Part shown: positions 15,505-24,530 of the stretch, in pieces
Numbering within the stretch: position 1 is the first letter of the stretch
How the letters are laid out: the number at the start of each line of letters is the position of its first letter
Source: Brotaphodocola sp003480315
Lineage (GTDB): Bacteria; Bacillota; Clostridia; Lachnospirales; Lachnospiraceae
Assembly: GCF_964246085.1 (NCBI RefSeq)
Contig: NZ_CAXTPD010000004.1
DNA: 64,000 nt
Strand: one strand, 5' to 3'
The notes under the pieces: model-generated
Told to the model about the DNA's origin: nothing
Seen by the model: only the letters and a program-made list of their open reading frames with translations
Databases searched by the model: none
Made by a program: the position numbers and the translations under genes

Positions 15505-17946
15505 ATGGATATATTACAGGAATTACAGAACCGGATCTTATTCTGTGACGGAGGAATGGGAAGTCTTTTGCAGGAGGCAGGATTAAAGCCGGGCGAACTT
15601 CCGGGAACCTGGAACATCACACATCCGGAGGAGCTTGTGAAGATCCACAGAGCATATCTGGAAGCCGGTGCAGATATTGTGACCACAAACACCTTCGGGG
15701 TAGACCGGTTAAAGTACAATGATAGCACGGAATTTCAGTTAGAGCCGGTTATCCGTGCAGCAGTGGCAAACGCGAAGGAAGCAATCCGCCAGAGCGGAAA
15801 GCAGGCCTGGATCGGCCTGGATATGGGACCGACCGGAAAGCTGTTAAAGCCAATGGGGGATCTGGCCTTTGAGGACTGCTGTGCCATCTACCGGGAGGTG
15901 GTGGAGATCGGCGCGGATGCCGGCGCGGATTTCATCCTCATCGAGACCATGAGTGACAGCTATGAGACTAAGGCGGCTGTCCTGGCGGCCAAAGAGGGCT
16001 GCAGGCTTCCGGTCTTTGTTACGGTTACCTTTGATGAGCGGGGCAAGCTTTTAACCGGCGGCAGTCCGGCCTCCATTGTAGCAATGTTAGAGGGCCTGGG
16101 CGTGGATGTACTGGGTATGAACTGCGGACTCGGTCCGGTACAGATGAAAGAGATCTTGAAAGATATCCTGGAGGTTTCTTCCATTCCGGTCATGATCAAT
16201 CCAAATGCAGGTCTGCCGAGAAGTGAGAACGGAAAGACGGTTTATGATATTGATGCGGCTCATTTTGCAAAGACCGAGGAAGAAATCGTGGATATGGGCG
16301 CCCGGATCGTGGGCGGCTGCTGCGGCACCACGCCGGAGCACATCCGCATGGTGGCAGAGCTCTGCAGGGATAAAAAGCCGGTGCCGGTGACAAAGAAAAA
16401 CCGCACCGTGGTTTCCTCCTTTGCGCAGGCAGTTGAGATCGGAAGGGACCCGGTTATCATCGGTGAGCGCATCAACCCGACAGGCAAATCAAAGTTTAAG
16501 CAGGCTCTGCGGGATCACAATCTGGAATACATTTTAAGAGAGGGCGTGACCCAGCAGGATCACGGTGCCCATGTTCTGGATGTAAACGTAGGACTTCCGG
16601 AGATCGATGAGCCGGCCATGCTGGAGGAGGTAGTTCGGGAGCTGCAGAGCATCATCGACCTGCCGCTTCAGCTGGACACCACGGATCCGGTGGCTATGGA
16701 GCGGGCAATGCGTGTATACAACGGCAAGCCTCTCATCAACTCCGTAAACGGAAAGGAAGAGTCCATGCGCACGGTATTTCCGCTGGTACAGAAGTACGGA
16801 GGCGTTGTAGTGGCGCTGGCGCTGGATGAGGGCGGTATCCCGGAGACAGCTGAGGGCCGTATCCGGGTGGCGGAGAAGATTTATAAGACCGCGGCAGAGT
16901 ACGGCATTGGGCCGGAAGACATCATCATCGATGCCCTGTGCCTGACGGTAAGCTCCGACAGCTGGGGCGCCATCACCACACTGGAAACTCTGCGGAGAGT
17001 GAGGGATGAGCTTCACGGAAAGACCATTCTTGGTGTGTCCAATATTTCCTTCGGACTGCCGCAGCGTGAAATCATTAATGCTGCGTTCTTTACCATGGCA
17101 ATGCAGAACGGGTTAAGTGCAGCCATCATCAATCCGAATTCCGAAGCCATGATGCGTGCATACTACAGTTTCCGCGCACTGATGAATTTAGATCCGCAGT
17201 GCAGCGAGTATATTTCTGTTTACAGCGGTCAGGTGGCCAGCCTTGGACAGAGCGCAGTGACCGGAAATGGCGGTGCGTCTGCCGGCAGTGCATCCGGAGC
17301 AGCGGACGGACAGGGAACGTCGGACCTGCATGCCAGTATTGTAAAAGGACTGAAGGATCAGGCTGTGCATGCGGCAAAGGAATTGCTGACGGTTCAGGAC
17401 GCACTGGATGTGATCAACAGCCAGATCATCCCGGCACTGGATGTGGTCGGAAAGGGCTTTGAGAAGGGAACCATGTTCCTGCCGCAGCTTCTGATGAGCG
17501 CAGAGGCAGCAAAGGGCGCCTTTGAGGTAATCAAAGAGAAGATGGATGCCAGCGGACAGAAGCAGGAGAAGAAGGGGACCATCATCCTGGCAACGGTAAA
17601 GGGAGATATTCATGATATCGGAAAGAATATCGTCAAGGTCCTTCTGGAGAACTACAGCTATGATGTGCTGGATCTTGGCAAGGATGTTCCGCCTGAGACC
17701 ATCGTGGAGACGGCAGTGGAGAAACACATTCAGCTGGTAGGACTGTCTGCGCTGATGACCACCACCGTGCCGAGCATGGAAGAAACCATTGTGCAGCTTC
17801 GCAAGGCAGCGCCGTGGGCCAGGGTCATGGTAGGCGGCGCCGTGCTGACTCAGGAATATGCCGATACCATGGGGGCAGACCAGTACTGCCGTGATGCCAT
17901 GGCCTCTGTAAATTACGCGGAGCAGGTGTTCGGCCTTACAAAATAG
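15505..17946 (+). CDS. metH: cobalamin-dependent methionine synthase lacking the activation domain
   Basis: An 813-residue enzyme transferring the methyl group of methyl-THF to homocysteine. Order: homocysteine domain (about 1-290; zinc Cys in MNCGLGP and GGCCGT), pterin-binding barrel (about 310-580; GERINPTGK, DVNVGLPEID), B12 cap (about 610-690) and cobalamin domain with GDIHDIGKN (His is the Co ligand). A Gly/Ala/Ser linker near 588-608 separates barrel and cap. ATG at 15505 has AAGGAGATA 10 bases upstream; an upstream in-frame ATG would add a basic non-conserved leader. The reactivation domain is encoded by the gene just upstream. Confidence 0.94.
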   Translation: MDILQELQNRILFCDGGMGSLLQEAGLKPGELPGTWNITHPEELVKIHRAYLEAGADIVTTNTFGVDRLKYNDSTEFQLEPVIRAAVANAKEAIRQSGKQAWIGLDMGPTGKLLKPMGDLAFEDCCAIYREVVEIGADAGADFILIETMSDSYETKAAVLAAKEGCRLPVFVTVTFDERGKLLTGGSPASIVAMLEGLGVDVLGMNCGLGPVQMKEILKDILEVSSIPVMINPNAGLPRSENGKTVYDIDAAHFAKTEEEIVDMGARIVGGCCGTTPEHIRMVAELCRDKKPVPVTKKNRTVVSSFAQAVEIGRDPVIIGERINPTGKSKFKQALRDHNLEYILREGVTQQDHGAHVLDVNVGLPEIDEPAMLEEVVRELQSIIDLPLQLDTTDPVAMERAMRVYNGKPLINSVNGKEESMRTVFPLVQKYGGVVVALALDEGGIPETAEGRIRVAEKIYKTAAEYGIGPEDIIIDALCLTVSSDSWGAITTLETLRRVRDELHGKTILGVSNISFGLPQREIINAAFFTMAMQNGLSAAIINPNSEAMMRAYYSFRALMNLDPQCSEYISVYSGQVASLGQSAVTGNGGASAGSASGAADGQGTSDLHASIVKGLKDQAVHAAKELLTVQDALDVINSQIIPALDVVGKGFEKGTMFLPQLLMSAEAAKGAFEVIKEKMDASGQKQEKKGTIILATVKGDIHDIGKNIVKVLLENYSYDVLDLGKDVPPETIVETAVEKHIQLVGLSALMTTTVPSMEETIVQLRKAAPWARVMVGGAVLTQEYADTMGADQYCRDAMASVNYAEQVFGLTK

Positions 17947-17971
17947 TAAGAAATTTTTAAAGGAATAGAAA

Positions 17972-18000
17972 TTGAATCTCCCCTCTGTCTGAATTACACT
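17972..18000 (+). promoter_or_regulatory. candidate lysozyme promoter nested in a terminator loop
   Basis: TTGAAT (17972-17977), 17-base spacer, TACACT (17995-18000). The -10 lies in the loop of the terminator hairpin at 17975-18045, so a transcript from this promoter would start near 18007 and lack the 5' arm. Confidence 0.45.
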
Positions 18001-18045
18001 AAGATACATGGACTGAAGCAATCAGATAGAAGGGAGATTTTTTTT
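17975..18045 (+). terminator. metH terminator whose 3' arm carries the lysozyme ribosome binding site
   Basis: AATCTCCCcTCTGTCTGA (from 17976) pairs with TCAGATAGAaGGGAGATT (18022-18039), followed by eight T. The sequence AAGGGAGA in the 3' arm is also the Shine-Dalgarno of the next gene, whose ATG is at 18047. Confidence 0.8.
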
Positions 18046-18046
18046 G

Positions 18047-19030
18047 ATGTTATTTCATAAGAACAATACAGGAAAACGTCTGGCGGCGCTCACACTCTGC
18101 GGGCTTTTTGTTCTGCAGACTCCGGCGGTACCGGCCATGGCGGCAGAAACGCTGACGGTGCAGGAACAGGGCTTTTACCGCAGTGACGGAACGAAGCTTG
18201 AGGGAGCTGTGGCCAAGGGCGTAACCATTTCCAAATATCAGAATCAGGCGGGAGCCATTGACTGGGATGCCGTGAAGGCAGACGGAGTAACCTTTGCCAT
18301 GATCCGGGTCGGATATCTGAATGATCCGGATCCTTATTTCCGGGAGAATATGGAAGGAGCCATCAGTCACGGAATCCGTGTGGGTGTCTTCCTTTATTCC
18401 ATGGCACTGGATGAGGAAACAGCCCGGCAGGAGGCACAGTTTGTGCTGGAGCAGATCCGTGGATACAAGATTTCCTACCCGGTGGCCTATGATGTGGAAT
18501 CCAAATATCTGCTGGATAACGGAAAGACTCCGCAGGAGCTGGCAAACCAGACCAATGTCTTCTGCAAGGCCATTGCAGCTGCCGGATACCGGCCGATGCT
18601 CTATGGCAACAATCAGTGGCTGACGAATTACGTGGATGTTTCCCAGGTGCCGTATGATATCTGGTATGCACGCTACGGAACAAACGGCGAGTTCCAGAAC
18701 CGCAAGATCTGGCAGTTTACGGAGACCGGTTCTGTAGCCGGTATAACCGGAAATGTCTGCATTGAGGCTTCCTACTATGATTATCCGGAGCTGGCAGCAG
18801 GCAATACCGGAAGCGCAACCTATACGGTTGGTTCTTATGTGAATGCAGGTCCGGGTGTAGGTGTTCCGGCTTCGTCAGCAACCCGGGAAACACCGGAAGC
18901 AGGAGCGTCGACCGATACCAGGCCAGGTCCGTCTGCACAGGCAGACCAGCAGCAAAAGAGCAGTGAATCTCCGGTTCAGACAGCCGGACAGGATGAAAGC
19001 CAGTTGACGAAATCTCCATCAGAGCAGTAA
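18047..19030 (+). CDS. secreted GH25-family lysozyme-like protein
   Basis: A 327-residue protein with signal peptide (about 1-35, ending AVPAMAA), a GH25 muramidase fold (about 55-250) and a disordered Ser/Gln/Pro-rich tail. The catalytic-face motif DVE is present (D149, E151). The first conserved Asp of the family's DVS motif is not seen: the matching segment reads TISKYQ (T60-S62), so activity could be altered. Two starts are possible, TTG at 18044 and ATG at 18047; the ATG is taken. The Shine-Dalgarno is inside the preceding terminator stem. Confidence 0.85.
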   Translation: MLFHKNNTGKRLAALTLCGLFVLQTPAVPAMAAETLTVQEQGFYRSDGTKLEGAVAKGVTISKYQNQAGAIDWDAVKADGVTFAMIRVGYLNDPDPYFRENMEGAISHGIRVGVFLYSMALDEETARQEAQFVLEQIRGYKISYPVAYDVESKYLLDNGKTPQELANQTNVFCKAIAAAGYRPMLYGNNQWLTNYVDVSQVPYDIWYARYGTNGEFQNRKIWQFTETGSVAGITGNVCIEASYYDYPELAAGNTGSATYTVGSYVNAGPGVGVPASSATRETPEAGASTDTRPGPSAQADQQQKSSESPVQTAGQDESQLTKSPSEQ

Positions 19031-19050
19031 AAATGGTAAGATCCATAAAA

Positions 19051-19092
19051 GAAAAACGGCAGAACAGCGCAACAGCTCTCTGCCGTTTTTCT
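19051..19092 (+). terminator. terminator after the lysozyme gene
   Basis: GAAAAACGGCAGA/TCTGCCGTTTTTC with a 15-base loop; the T-run is part of the 3' arm. Confidence 0.88.
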
Positions 19093-19103
19093 TGAAATAC
19101 CGC

Positions 19104-19132
19104 TTGTATTTACGTAAGCCTTTCGGTAGAAT
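19104..19132 (+). promoter_or_regulatory. promoter of the ComEA-like gene
   Basis: TTGTAT (19104-19109), 17-base spacer, TAGAAT (19127-19132). Confidence 0.6.
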
Positions 19133-19179
19133 AGAGCTAGGCTGAATCTGGGATTCTCTTTGGAAACGGAGAGATGAAC

Positions 19180-19932
19180 ATGAAGAATAAACAATCTGTA
19201 ATTTTTAAATGGCTGATGCTGCTGTTTGGTCTGCTGGCAGCTGGAGCCTTTTACAGCTGCAGCAGCCGGGATACAGGGCAGAAAGCTGTTGCTGCACAGG
19301 AAAACAGGGCATTTCAGGCGGAGAGCGCGCCGGATATGGCCGGAGACCGGACAGAAACATCAGCGTGCGCGGCAATGGCCGGAGAAGGTGAATCGGAACA
19401 AAGCGCAGAGTCTGGGAATGATATGGAAACAGCTGCTTTGTCTGAGCCGGAAGTCTGCTATGTATATGTCTGCGGAGAGGTCTTTTCTCCGGGGGTATAC
19501 ATAGTCTCAGAGGGCGCGCGGATCTATGAGGCGGTCGATCTTGCAGGTGGTTTTACGCAGCAGGCCGCAGAATCATGGCTGAATCTGGCAGAGCCTGTCA
19601 CAGATGGTATGAAGCTGGAGATCCCATCCAGAGCCCAGGTGAAGGACCCTTCCTGGCTGGCGCAGCATCCATATGGCAGCACTGCCGGGAGCGGGACAGT
19701 AAACGGAGCGGGAACCAGATTCGCTGTATCGCCGGATATGGTCCTGGTCAACATCAATACGGCATCTCTGGAAGAACTGATGACGTTAAAGGGAATTGGA
19801 TCATCCAGGGCAGAGGACATCATCCGGTACCGGGAGGAGGCCGGCGGTTTTACGAAAATTGAAGATATCATGAAAGTACCGGGAATCAAGAGCACGGCCT
19901 TTCAGAAAATAAAAGAAAACATTACAGTATAG
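19180..19932 (+). CDS. comEA: ComEA-like DNA-binding protein (SLBB plus helix-hairpin-helix)
   Basis: A 250-residue protein with an N-terminal membrane segment (about 8-27; the FYSC end could be a weak lipobox), an acidic spacer, an SLBB domain (about 90-145, VYVCGEVFSPGVY) and a C-terminal helix-hairpin-helix domain (about 187-250, VNINTASLEELMTLKGIG...VPGIKSTAFQKI). This is the ComEA layout; ComEA binds incoming DNA outside the membrane during uptake. No comEC or comEB is adjacent. ATG at 19180 has GGAG 8 bases upstream; ATG at 19174 is too close. The response regulator follows 15 bases later. Confidence 0.85.
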   Translation: MKNKQSVIFKWLMLLFGLLAAGAFYSCSSRDTGQKAVAAQENRAFQAESAPDMAGDRTETSACAAMAGEGESEQSAESGNDMETAALSEPEVCYVYVCGEVFSPGVYIVSEGARIYEAVDLAGGFTQQAAESWLNLAEPVTDGMKLEIPSRAQVKDPSWLAQHPYGSTAGSGTVNGAGTRFAVSPDMVLVNINTASLEELMTLKGIGSSRAEDIIRYREEAGGFTKIEDIMKVPGIKSTAFQKIKENITV

Positions 19933-19947
19933 GGAATAGGTGAGAAC

Positions 19948-20646
19948 ATGGCAAAGATTCTGGTGGTTGATGATGAAAAACTGATCGTGAAAGGCATCCG
20001 TTTCAGTCTGGAACAGGACGGAATGGAAGTAGACTGCGCGTATGACGGCGAAGAGGCGATCAATCTTGCAAAGCAGACGGAGTACGACGTAGTCCTTCTG
20101 GATGTCATGCTTCCAAAGCATGACGGATTTGAGGTCTGTCAGGCAATCCGGGAGTTTTCCGAGATGCCAATCATCATGCTGACTGCCAAGGGCGGAGACA
20201 TGGACAAAATCCTGGGTCTGGAATACGGCGCGGACGATTATGTGACCAAGCCGTTTAATATTCTGGAGGTAAAGGCACGCATCAAGGCCATCATGCGCAG
20301 AAACTCGAAGAAATCTGCCAGGGCTAAAGAGGCAGAGAACAAGATGGTAACGGCCGGAGACTTAAAGCTTGACCGGGAGGGCCGCCGGGTCTTTATCGGA
20401 GAGAAGGAGATCAACCTGACGGCAAAAGAGTTCGACCTTCTTGAACTGCTGGTATGCAATCCGAATAAGGTCTACTCCAGAGAGAGCCTGCTGACCTTTG
20501 TTTGGGGCAATAAGGCATCGGAGTCCGGTGATGTCCGGACCGTGGACGTCCACGTAAGACGCCTTCGTGAAAAGATCGAGCCGAGCCCGAGCGATCCGAA
20601 ATATGTACACACAAAATGGGGGGTCGGCTACTACTTCCGGGCATAA
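19948..20646 (+). CDS. orphan OmpR/PhoB-type response regulator
   Basis: A 232-residue regulator: receiver domain with acidic pocket VVDDE, phosphoacceptor D52 (VLLDVMLP) and conserved K in TKPF, then a winged helix (about 135-230, VHVRRLREKIEPSP...VGYYFRA). No histidine kinase gene lies next to it, so its kinase must be elsewhere or it may act without one. Start ATG follows AGGTGAGAAC. Its 55-base distance to the acyltransferase gene and equal orientation suggest it could control or share a transcript with the acyltransferase-esterase pair. Confidence 0.92.
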   Translation: MAKILVVDDEKLIVKGIRFSLEQDGMEVDCAYDGEEAINLAKQTEYDVVLLDVMLPKHDGFEVCQAIREFSEMPIIMLTAKGGDMDKILGLEYGADDYVTKPFNILEVKARIKAIMRRNSKKSARAKEAENKMVTAGDLKLDREGRRVFIGEKEINLTAKEFDLLELLVCNPNKVYSRESLLTFVWGNKASESGDVRTVDVHVRRLREKIEPSPSDPKYVHTKWGVGYYFRA

Positions 20647-20701
20647 GACAGAAACGCTGTGGTTTTAAGAAAGTAAACTGCGGTATGAGAGGTGGAGCAT
20701 C

Positions 20702-22168
20702 ATGGGACAGAGCAGATGGAAGAACCGGTGGAGAAGGCTGGACAATACAGCCAAGATATTCCCGGTGATCGCAAATGAAAATGTAAGTCAGGTATTTCGG
20801 ATTTCCGCAACTTTGAAAGAACCGGTAAATCCGGAACTCCTTGGAAGGGCGCTGGAGGAAATCCTGCCGGAGATCCGCAATTTCCGGGTGAAGCTGCGCA
20901 GGGGACTTTTCTGGTATTATTTTGAGGAAAATGACCGGATTCCGCAGGTAAAGCGTGAGAATACGTATCCGTGCCGTTTTATCGATCCGCATGGAAATCA
21001 GCGCTTTTTGTTCCGGGTCACGTATTATGAGAAACGGATCAATCTGGAGGTATTCCATGCGCTGACAGACGGTCTCGGCGCGGTGAATTTTTTAAAGTGC
21101 CTGATCAGGCAGTACCTGCGGCTGGCAGCCGGTGTATCGGAAGGAATGACGCAGGACGATGAAAAAGCCAGAAACCAGGAGGTCTTCCATGTTCAGGACA
21201 GTTACCTGGAGCATGGTGAGGATGGAAAGCCGCGCAGCTACAGCTCGAAACCGGCATATCAGCTGGAGGGACATTATCTTCCGCTGGGAAGTGGTCAGGT
21301 CCTGCATGGTTATGTGCCGGTGAGCCGGCTGAAGACTGTTTGCAAACAGCATGGAGTCAGTATTACCAAGTATCTGGCAGCAGCACTGATCTGGGCAATC
21401 TGGCAGGAGTATCTGGGCGGAAGAAGCAGCAGGCGGGCCGTAGTCCTGAATCTGCCGATCAATCTGCGCGCCTTCTTCGGCTCTGATACGATGGCGAATT
21501 TCTTTGCGGTTACCATGATCGGCTGGCTGTTTCGTAATCCGGACATTCCGTTTGAGGTGCTGCTTAAGAAGGTGAGCAGTCAGATGGACAGCAAGATTGA
21601 CAAGGATAAGCTGGCAGAAAGCATTGCCTACAATGTTTCCAATGAGAAAAAATGGTATCTGCGGGCAATCCCGCTGTTCCTGAAAGTACCGGCGCTTTCT
21701 CTGGTGTTCCGCTTAAAGGACCGTGCCTATACCATGACACTATCCAATATCGGGCCGGTTCAGATGGAGCCGGAGTATGCGGACTTCATCGAGAGGTTCC
21801 ACTTAATGATCGGTGTATCCAGGCGCCAGCCGGTGAAGTGTGCGGTCTGTGCGTACAAAGATGAGATGGTCATTACCTTTACTTCTGTCTTTGCGGACAG
21901 CCGTCTGCAAAAGCAGTTTTTCCGAAAATTAAAGGCGGACGGTGTGCCGGTGCGCTTCGAGGGAAATGAGCTTTCTGCTGCGGCAAAGCGGGATATCTAT
22001 CCGCGTGTCCGTAAGGTACTGATCCGGCGCGGAGGCGCAGAGGAGAAGGCAAGTCGCATGGCAAAGCAGGTAGGAAATACCGGTATGGGAGCCGCAAAGG
22101 GAATCCGCGATTATGTAAGCGGACGCAGAAGCTGGAGGGAAGAATTAAGACGGCGGCTGCATATCTGA
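20702..22168 (+). CDS. condensation-fold O-acyltransferase (alcohol acetyltransferase-like)
   Basis: A 488-residue protein with the HxxxDG motif of the condensation/chloramphenicol acetyltransferase superfamily: HALTDGLG, H119 and D123, in which His is the general base. Further along are the typical loops NLPINLRAFF and LSNIGPV. No carrier-protein or adenylation domain is fused, so a stand-alone acyltransferase on a small alcohol, sugar or lipid is likely; the substrate cannot be named. The C-terminal 60 residues are very basic. It is followed by an esterase gene, which might act on the same ester. Confidence 0.75.
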   Translation: MGQSRWKNRWRRLDNTAKIFPVIANENVSQVFRISATLKEPVNPELLGRALEEILPEIRNFRVKLRRGLFWYYFEENDRIPQVKRENTYPCRFIDPHGNQRFLFRVTYYEKRINLEVFHALTDGLGAVNFLKCLIRQYLRLAAGVSEGMTQDDEKARNQEVFHVQDSYLEHGEDGKPRSYSSKPAYQLEGHYLPLGSGQVLHGYVPVSRLKTVCKQHGVSITKYLAAALIWAIWQEYLGGRSSRRAVVLNLPINLRAFFGSDTMANFFAVTMIGWLFRNPDIPFEVLLKKVSSQMDSKIDKDKLAESIAYNVSNEKKWYLRAIPLFLKVPALSLVFRLKDRAYTMTLSNIGPVQMEPEYADFIERFHLMIGVSRRQPVKCAVCAYKDEMVITFTSVFADSRLQKQFFRKLKADGVPVRFEGNELSAAAKRDIYPRVRKVLIRRGGAEEKASRMAKQVGNTGMGAAKGIRDYVSGRRSWREELRRRLHI

Positions 22169-22237
22169 AAAAATGAACAAACCGTTCATGCAAAGCATGA
22201 GCTGCAACAGACAGGACTTAAGACGGAGGATGATTAC

Positions 22238-23224
22238 TTGAAGAACAGAGAAGTGAGTCTGCGGGGAAAACTGGTGCGGGATATGATGAAGAACATGATG
22301 GATTCTGCCATGGGTCACAAGATCCAGACCGGGGAATACCGGATGGACCCAAAAGAACCTGCATGGATCTGTCCGCCGGATTATGAATATGAGATCGTGG
22401 GGATGGAGCATTTTAAAATGGAATATCTGCGTCCGGCCGGAGTCTGTACAGGCCGTGTGATTCTCCAGCTTCACGGTGGCGGCTACATCGGCCCTATGAA
22501 AAATATTTACCGGGATTTTGCGATTCAGTACTGTCGCAGGAGCTTTGGCGGTGATGTGCTGACCGTCGATTATCGTGTGGCTCCGGAGCATCCGTATCCG
22601 GCAGCCCTGGAGGATGCAGTGGCGGCTTATCAGTGGCTGATCGGGGAAAAGCACTATGAAGCAGGCAAGATCGTGATCGCAGGGGATTCCGCCGGCGGCG
22701 GCCTGGCTCTTGCACTGGTCATGTATCTGCGGGATCATGGTATGGATCTGCCGGCAGGGGTACTGGTGATGTCTCCCTGGACGGATCTTACCAACAGCGG
22801 AAAATCTTATCAGACCAATTTTAACCGCGATCCGCAGTTTGGAGGTACTACAGACAATATGCTGTTTCACAGTACCTACATTGGAGATGCAGCCCCGGAG
22901 AATCCGTATATTTCTCCTCTGTTTGGAAGCTTTGAACAGTTTCCGCCCATTTTATTTCAGGTAGGAAGCGAGGAAGTGCTGTTAGATGATACCTTAAGGG
23001 TGGCTGAAAAGGTCCGCAAGACTCACGGAAAGCTGCGGGTCACCGTATACGAGGGCATGTTCCATGTTTTTCAGATGGCGCTGCGTCTGATCCCGGAGAG
23101 CAGAGAGGCATGGGATGAGGTCAGCCATTTCCTGGAGATCATCTACTGCATTGAGCGAAAGAAAGAGGGAAAAACCGTAAAACGGGTAAAGTCCGGAAGG
23201 GAAAGAAGCAGGAGAGAGTCATGA
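22238..23224 (+). CDS. alpha/beta hydrolase, hormone-sensitive-lipase type esterase
   Basis: A 328-residue hydrolase with oxyanion motif HGGGY (near residue 80), nucleophile elbow GDSAGGG (near 152), the acid in the EEVLLDD segment and His in GMFHVF near 276. This is the HSL family of carboxylesterases. TTG at 22238 is used, 9 bases after GGAGG. The last residues form a very basic tail and the stop overlaps the rlmH start by 4 bases (ATGA). Together with the acyltransferase upstream it suggests an acyl-transfer/acyl-removal pair. Confidence 0.85.
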   Translation: MKNREVSLRGKLVRDMMKNMMDSAMGHKIQTGEYRMDPKEPAWICPPDYEYEIVGMEHFKMEYLRPAGVCTGRVILQLHGGGYIGPMKNIYRDFAIQYCRRSFGGDVLTVDYRVAPEHPYPAALEDAVAAYQWLIGEKHYEAGKIVIAGDSAGGGLALALVMYLRDHGMDLPAGVLVMSPWTDLTNSGKSYQTNFNRDPQFGGTTDNMLFHSTYIGDAAPENPYISPLFGSFEQFPPILFQVGSEEVLLDDTLRVAEKVRKTHGKLRVTVYEGMFHVFQMALRLIPESREAWDEVSHFLEIIYCIERKKEGKTVKRVKSGRERSRRES

Positions 23225-23700
23225 AAATTACACTGGTGACGGTAGGAAAAATAAAAGAAAAGTTTTACACAGATGCCATTGCGGAATACGCGAAGCGTCT
23301 GAGCCGGTACTGCAAGCTGGAGATCATCCAGGTGGCAGATGAGAAAACACCGGATAAGGCCAGCGAAGCAGAAGAACTGCAGATCAAAGATAAGGAAGGA
23401 AAGCGGATCCTGGAGCAGATCAAGGACGGCGCGTTTGTGATTGCCCTGGCAATCAACGGAAATATGCTGGATTCAGTGGAACTGGCAGAACGGATTGACA
23501 AGCTTGGCATAGGCGGAGTCAGCCAGCTGGTCTTTGTGATCGGAGGCTCTCTGGGGCTTTCCGAGGCCGTGCTGAGCCGTGCTGATTACAAACTGAGTTT
23601 TTCCAGAATGACATTTCCGCATCAGCTGATGCGAGTAATCCTGTTAGAACAGATTTATCGCAGCTACCGGATCATTCATAAAGAGCCGTATCACAAATAA
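23221..23700 (+). CDS. rlmH: 23S rRNA (pseudouridine1915-N3)-methyltransferase RlmH
   Basis: A 159-residue SPOUT methyltransferase, full length for the family. The knot region is visible as FVIGGSLGLSEAV, and the C-terminus ends with the highly conserved FPHQLMRVILLEQIYRSYRIIHKEPYHK-type segment. It methylates position 1915 of helix 69 in 23S rRNA on assembled ribosomes. Start ATG overlaps the esterase stop. In many Firmicutes it stands alone, so the operon link here is probably incidental. Confidence 0.95.
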   Translation: MKITLVTVGKIKEKFYTDAIAEYAKRLSRYCKLEIIQVADEKTPDKASEAEELQIKDKEGKRILEQIKDGAFVIALAINGNMLDSVELAERIDKLGIGGVSQLVFVIGGSLGLSEAVLSRADYKLSFSRMTFPHQLMRVILLEQIYRSYRIIHKEPYHK

Positions 23701-23729
23701 AATAAATTCAGATAGGAGGGTGTTTTATT

Positions 23730-24476
23730 TTGAAGAACTGGAAAATGAAAATTGCACTGATTTTGACAGCTGGTCTTTTGTCTGCAGCAGGGGCGGTAAC
23801 AGCTCTGGCAGCATCCAGGACCAGACTGGACACGGTATCCGATGTTTACTGGGGAGATGACGGTACCACTGCAAACTGGGATGCAGTAGATGACGCCTAC
23901 CAGTATGAAATCCGGCTTTTCTGCAATGACAGCCAGATGGATACGGTGAAAACCAAAAAGGACTATTACGACATGGAAAAGAAAATGACAAAAGAGGGTG
24001 ATTACACATTCAAGGTGCGCGCTCTTGCAAAGTCTGGTTCCAAGGAGTTCAGTGATGGCTACTGGTCGGAAGAGTCAGAGACAACCTATATTTCTGAGAG
24101 CTTTGCAGAGATGATCAGAAACGGCGGCAGTACTTCCGCGCTGAAAAACGGAGGTCCGGGAGCCGGAAACGGTTCTGAGACAGAAACAGAAAAAGAAACC
24201 TCTGTCGTGATCCAGGCGAAATGGATCCGGGAAGAAAGCACGGGCCGCTGGTGGTACCGGAATTCAGATGGCAGCTATCCGAAGGGCGGCTGGTGGCAGG
24301 ATCCGGCAAGCGGAATCTGGTATTTCTTTGATGAGCAGGGCTACATGCAGACTGGCTGGATCGACTGGAACGAAAAGCGCTACTACTGCACGGAGAGTGG
24401 TGCCATGGCGATAGGTGAGTACACTATTGAAGGCATGCAGTACCGGTTTGATACTTCCGGTGCGTTGCAGCAGTGA
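23730..24476 (+). CDS. secreted protein with cell-wall-binding repeats
   Basis: A 248-residue protein with signal peptide (1-29, ending TALAA), a fibronectin-III-like region (about 35-120, DVYWGDDGTTANWDAVDDAYQYEIRL) and C-terminal aromatic/Gly repeats of the choline/cell-wall-binding type (about 168-248, WWYRNSDGSYPKGGWWQD, WYFFDEQGYMQTGWI, YYCTESGAMAIGEY). It is probably attached non-covalently to wall polymers; no catalytic domain is seen. Start is TTG at 23730, 9 bases after AGGAGGG; no ATG is better placed. Confidence 0.82.
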   Translation: MKNWKMKIALILTAGLLSAAGAVTALAASRTRLDTVSDVYWGDDGTTANWDAVDDAYQYEIRLFCNDSQMDTVKTKKDYYDMEKKMTKEGDYTFKVRALAKSGSKEFSDGYWSEESETTYISESFAEMIRNGGSTSALKNGGPGAGNGSETETEKETSVVIQAKWIREESTGRWWYRNSDGSYPKGGWWQDPASGIWYFFDEQGYMQTGWIDWNEKRYYCTESGAMAIGEYTIEGMQYRFDTSGALQQ

Positions 24477-24499
24477 CGAAATGCAATTTTCTCTAAAAT

Positions 24500-24530
24500 G
24501 AATAAAAAACACCCCTTCCCTCATATATAT
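24500..24530 (+). promoter_or_regulatory. candidate sigma-E promoter of spoIIIA nested in a terminator loop
   Basis: GAATAAA (24500-24506) and CATATATAT (24522-24530), about 14-15 bases apart, resemble the sigma-E pattern (kmATATT and CATACAnT). The -10-like box is in the loop of the hairpin at 24506-24554; start near 24537 would omit the 5' arm. The spoIIIA operon is sigma-E dependent in Bacillus. Confidence 0.45.

Noticed and set aside
17188..18021. Long minus-strand frame opposite metH
   Set aside because: Shadow of metH; it runs through the metH terminator and has no recognisable domain.
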